In this document: piece after piece, positions 62,822 to 64,000 of the stretch
How the letters are laid out: the number at the start of each line of letters is the position of its first letter
How positions within the stretch are numbered: the stretch's first letter is position 1
NCBI RefSeq assembly: GCF_020515695.1
Contig: NZ_JAIWJA010000006.1
Location: forward strand, 186,001-250,000
DNA: 64,000 nt
Direction: 5' to 3'
From: Pseudomonas sp. MWU16-30317
Lineage (GTDB): Bacteria > Pseudomonadota > Gammaproteobacteria > Pseudomonadales > Pseudomonadaceae
Translations under genes and position numbers: made by a program
Notes under the pieces: generated by a model
What the model was told of the DNA's origin: nothing
Databases searched by the model: none
What the model saw: the letters and a program-made list of their open reading frames with translations, nothing else

Positions 62822-63829
62822 ATGGAAAATAACCAGCCCATAATCATCAAGCGCGTCAAGCGCTTCGGTGGCGGACACCACGGGGGCGCCTGGAAAATCG
62901 CCTTCGCCGACTTCGCCACGGCAATGATGGCGTTCTTCCTGGTGCTGTGGCTGTTGTCCAACGCCACGCCGGAACAGAAGATCGCCATTGCCGGATATTT
63001 CAAGGACCCGATCGGCTTTACCGAGAGCGGCTCGCCCTATGTGATCGACCTCGGCGGTTCGCCGCAGCTGGCTCCGGACGCGACGCTCAATCCGGAGCAG
63101 GAAGTGTCGCCGGCCAAGCCCGAAACCCAGAAAAACGACACCCAGGACAACATCAGCAAGAACGACGAAGCGGTCGAGAAGCAGCGCCTCGAACTGTTGC
63201 TGCAGGAGTTGCAGACCAAGGTCGACGAGAACCCGCAACTGGCCAAGTTCAAGGACCAGATCCTGTTCGAGATCACCCAGGAAGGGTTGCGCATCCAGAT
63301 CACCGACGCCGACAATCGGCCGATGTTCGACCTTGGCAGTGCGCGCCTCAAGCCATATTTCGAAGACATCCTGCTGGCCATGGCCGACACCATCAAGGCG
63401 GTGCCGAACAAGATCAGCATCAGCGGCCATACCGATGCCACCGCTTACAACAACGTCAACGGCATGGGTAACTGGGAGTTGTCGGCCAACCGTGCCAACG
63501 CCGCACGGCGCGCACTGGTAGCGGGTAGCTATCCTGACAATCAGGTGGCCCGAGTGGTAGGTTTTGCTTCGTCGTCGCTGTTCGATCGCAAGAACCCGCT
63601 GAGCCCGATCAACCGTCGTATCGACATCGTGGTGCTGACCAAGAAGGCCGAGAAGGCCATCGAAGGCGAGCAGTCGCCGGATGACGGCAAGGATGCGGCG
63701 CCTGCAACGCCGGCAGCTCCGGGCCAGCCAGGCGCCTCGATCGAGCCGGGCCCGCCCGTGCAGCCGAACCAGGTACGGCAGAAGGTCAATATCTTCGATA
63801 ACGGGCCGCTGAAGGGCACTTCGCCTTAA
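62822..63829 (+). CDS. motB: Flagellar stator protein MotB
   Basis: A 335-residue stator protein. The single helix follows WKIAFADFATAMMAFFLVLWL with D30, the proton-binding aspartate. A plug/linker region comes next, then an OmpA-type peptidoglycan-binding domain (ISGHTDATAYNNVNGMGNWELSANRANAARR, about 198-228). The C-terminal 50 residues are Pro/Ala/Gly-rich and disordered. It is the second gene of the motAB operon and converges with rsgA. Confidence 0.96.
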   Translation: MENNQPIIIKRVKRFGGGHHGGAWKIAFADFATAMMAFFLVLWLLSNATPEQKIAIAGYFKDPIGFTESGSPYVIDLGGSPQLAPDATLNPEQEVSPAKPETQKNDTQDNISKNDEAVEKQRLELLLQELQTKVDENPQLAKFKDQILFEITQEGLRIQITDADNRPMFDLGSARLKPYFEDILLAMADTIKAVPNKISISGHTDATAYNNVNGMGNWELSANRANAARRALVAGSYPDNQVARVVGFASSSLFDRKNPLSPINRRIDIVVLTKKAEKAIEGEQSPDDGKDAAPATPAAPGQPGASIEPGPPVQPNQVRQKVNIFDNGPLKGTSP

Positions 63830-63847
63830 CCAGGGTGATCTTGCCAG

Positions 63848-63905
63848 CGCCTTCGCAGGCAGAGCCCGCTTCCACAATCTGGGAGCGGGCTCTGGCCGCG
63901 AAGGG
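63848..63905. repeat. REP hairpin between motB and rsgA
   Basis: CGCCTTCGCAGGCAGAGCCCGCT and AGCGGGCTCTGGCCGCGAAGG form inverted arms around TCCACAATCTGGG. It lies between convergent genes and could serve as a 3' end signal for both. Confidence 0.75.
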
Positions 63906-63930
63906 TCGGTCCGGCCAGCACCGATCCCGA

Positions 63931-64000
63931 TCAGTAAGAATCCTGCGGCAAACTGGCGATGATCGAGCGATAACTGTTCATTCGCTGTTGCTGCACACGA
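63931..64000 (-). CDS. rsgA: Ribosome small-subunit GTPase RsgA (3' end only)
   Basis: Only the last 22 codons and the stop (63931-63933) are present; the gene runs off the right edge. The fragment ends MNSYRSIIASLPQDSY, the usual C-terminal helix of RsgA (YRSI...SLP). rsgA stands next to motB in pseudomonads, which supports the call. Everything upstream, including the GTPase domain, is outside the window. Confidence 0.72.
   Translation of the reverse strand, partial: RVQQQRMNSYRSIIASLPQDSY

Overview
The window is a stretch of Pseudomonas chromosome, most likely from the P. fluorescens/P. putida side of the genus. The evidence is the gene order: pyrR-ruvX-yqgE-tonB3-gshB facing pilGHIJ-chpA; rsmE-bioA-amine oxidase-cytochrome b561-YceI-rhlE-metF-ahcY; metK-ArsR/methyltransferase-tktA-epd-pgk-fda; and motAB-HDOD-rhdA-psd-fimW. 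These match blocks I know from P. aeruginosa and P. putida. Base composition is GC-rich, and most gaps carry REP/REPIN palindromes typical of this group. I see no prophage, insertion sequence, CRISPR array, tRNA or rRNA; this is core chromosome with a few accessory genes.

Layout. 1-3312: leftward operon for pyrimidine regulation (pyrR, cut by the edge), RuvX, YqgE/AlgH, a TonB3-like protein and glutathione synthetase. 3537-12741: rightward Pil-Chp chemosensory cluster (pilG, pilH, pilI, pilJ, chpA, chpC) that lacks pilK and encodes a compact ChpA with a REPIN inserted in frame. 12932-19267: hemolysin III-type membrane protein, rsmE, bioA, an exported amine oxidase with a long Pro/Ala/Lys tail, then cytochrome b561 with YceI. 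19470-25056: leftward rhlE, a solute-binding protein, metF and ahcY, the last behind an S-adenosylhomocysteine (SAH) riboswitch. 25478-32427: thioesterase, CPA1 antiporter, two transporters, a MAPEG protein, a DUF1090 protein and LigB. 32788-41793: metK with a SahR-like ArsR/methyltransferase regulator and a perfect palindromic operator, then tktA, epd, pgk, three small lipoproteins and fda. 41865-49188: a PL7 alginate lyase, a CfcR-like REC-PAS-GGDEF-EAL protein, a YgjP-like metallopeptidase, a winged-helix protein, a solute-binding protein and a YccS-type transporter. 49405-64000: flavoprotein, DbpA, MFS pump, an unlinked TldD/TldE pair, FimW, psd, rhdA, HDOD protein, motAB and the end of rsgA.

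Three themes recur. First, the S-adenosylmethionine cycle is represented by metK, ahcY, metF, a SahR-like regulator and an SAH riboswitch. Second, surface behaviour is represented by the Pil-Chp pathway, the c-di-GMP proteins CfcR and FimW, and the flagellar stator. Third, at least sixteen REP/REPIN elements of two families sit between genes, and one lies inside chpA. The items most worth following are the REPIN within chpA, the orphan TldD/TldE pair, the palindromic operator before the sahR-like/metK operon, the lipoprotein trio inside the glycolytic cluster, and the tailed amine oxidase.
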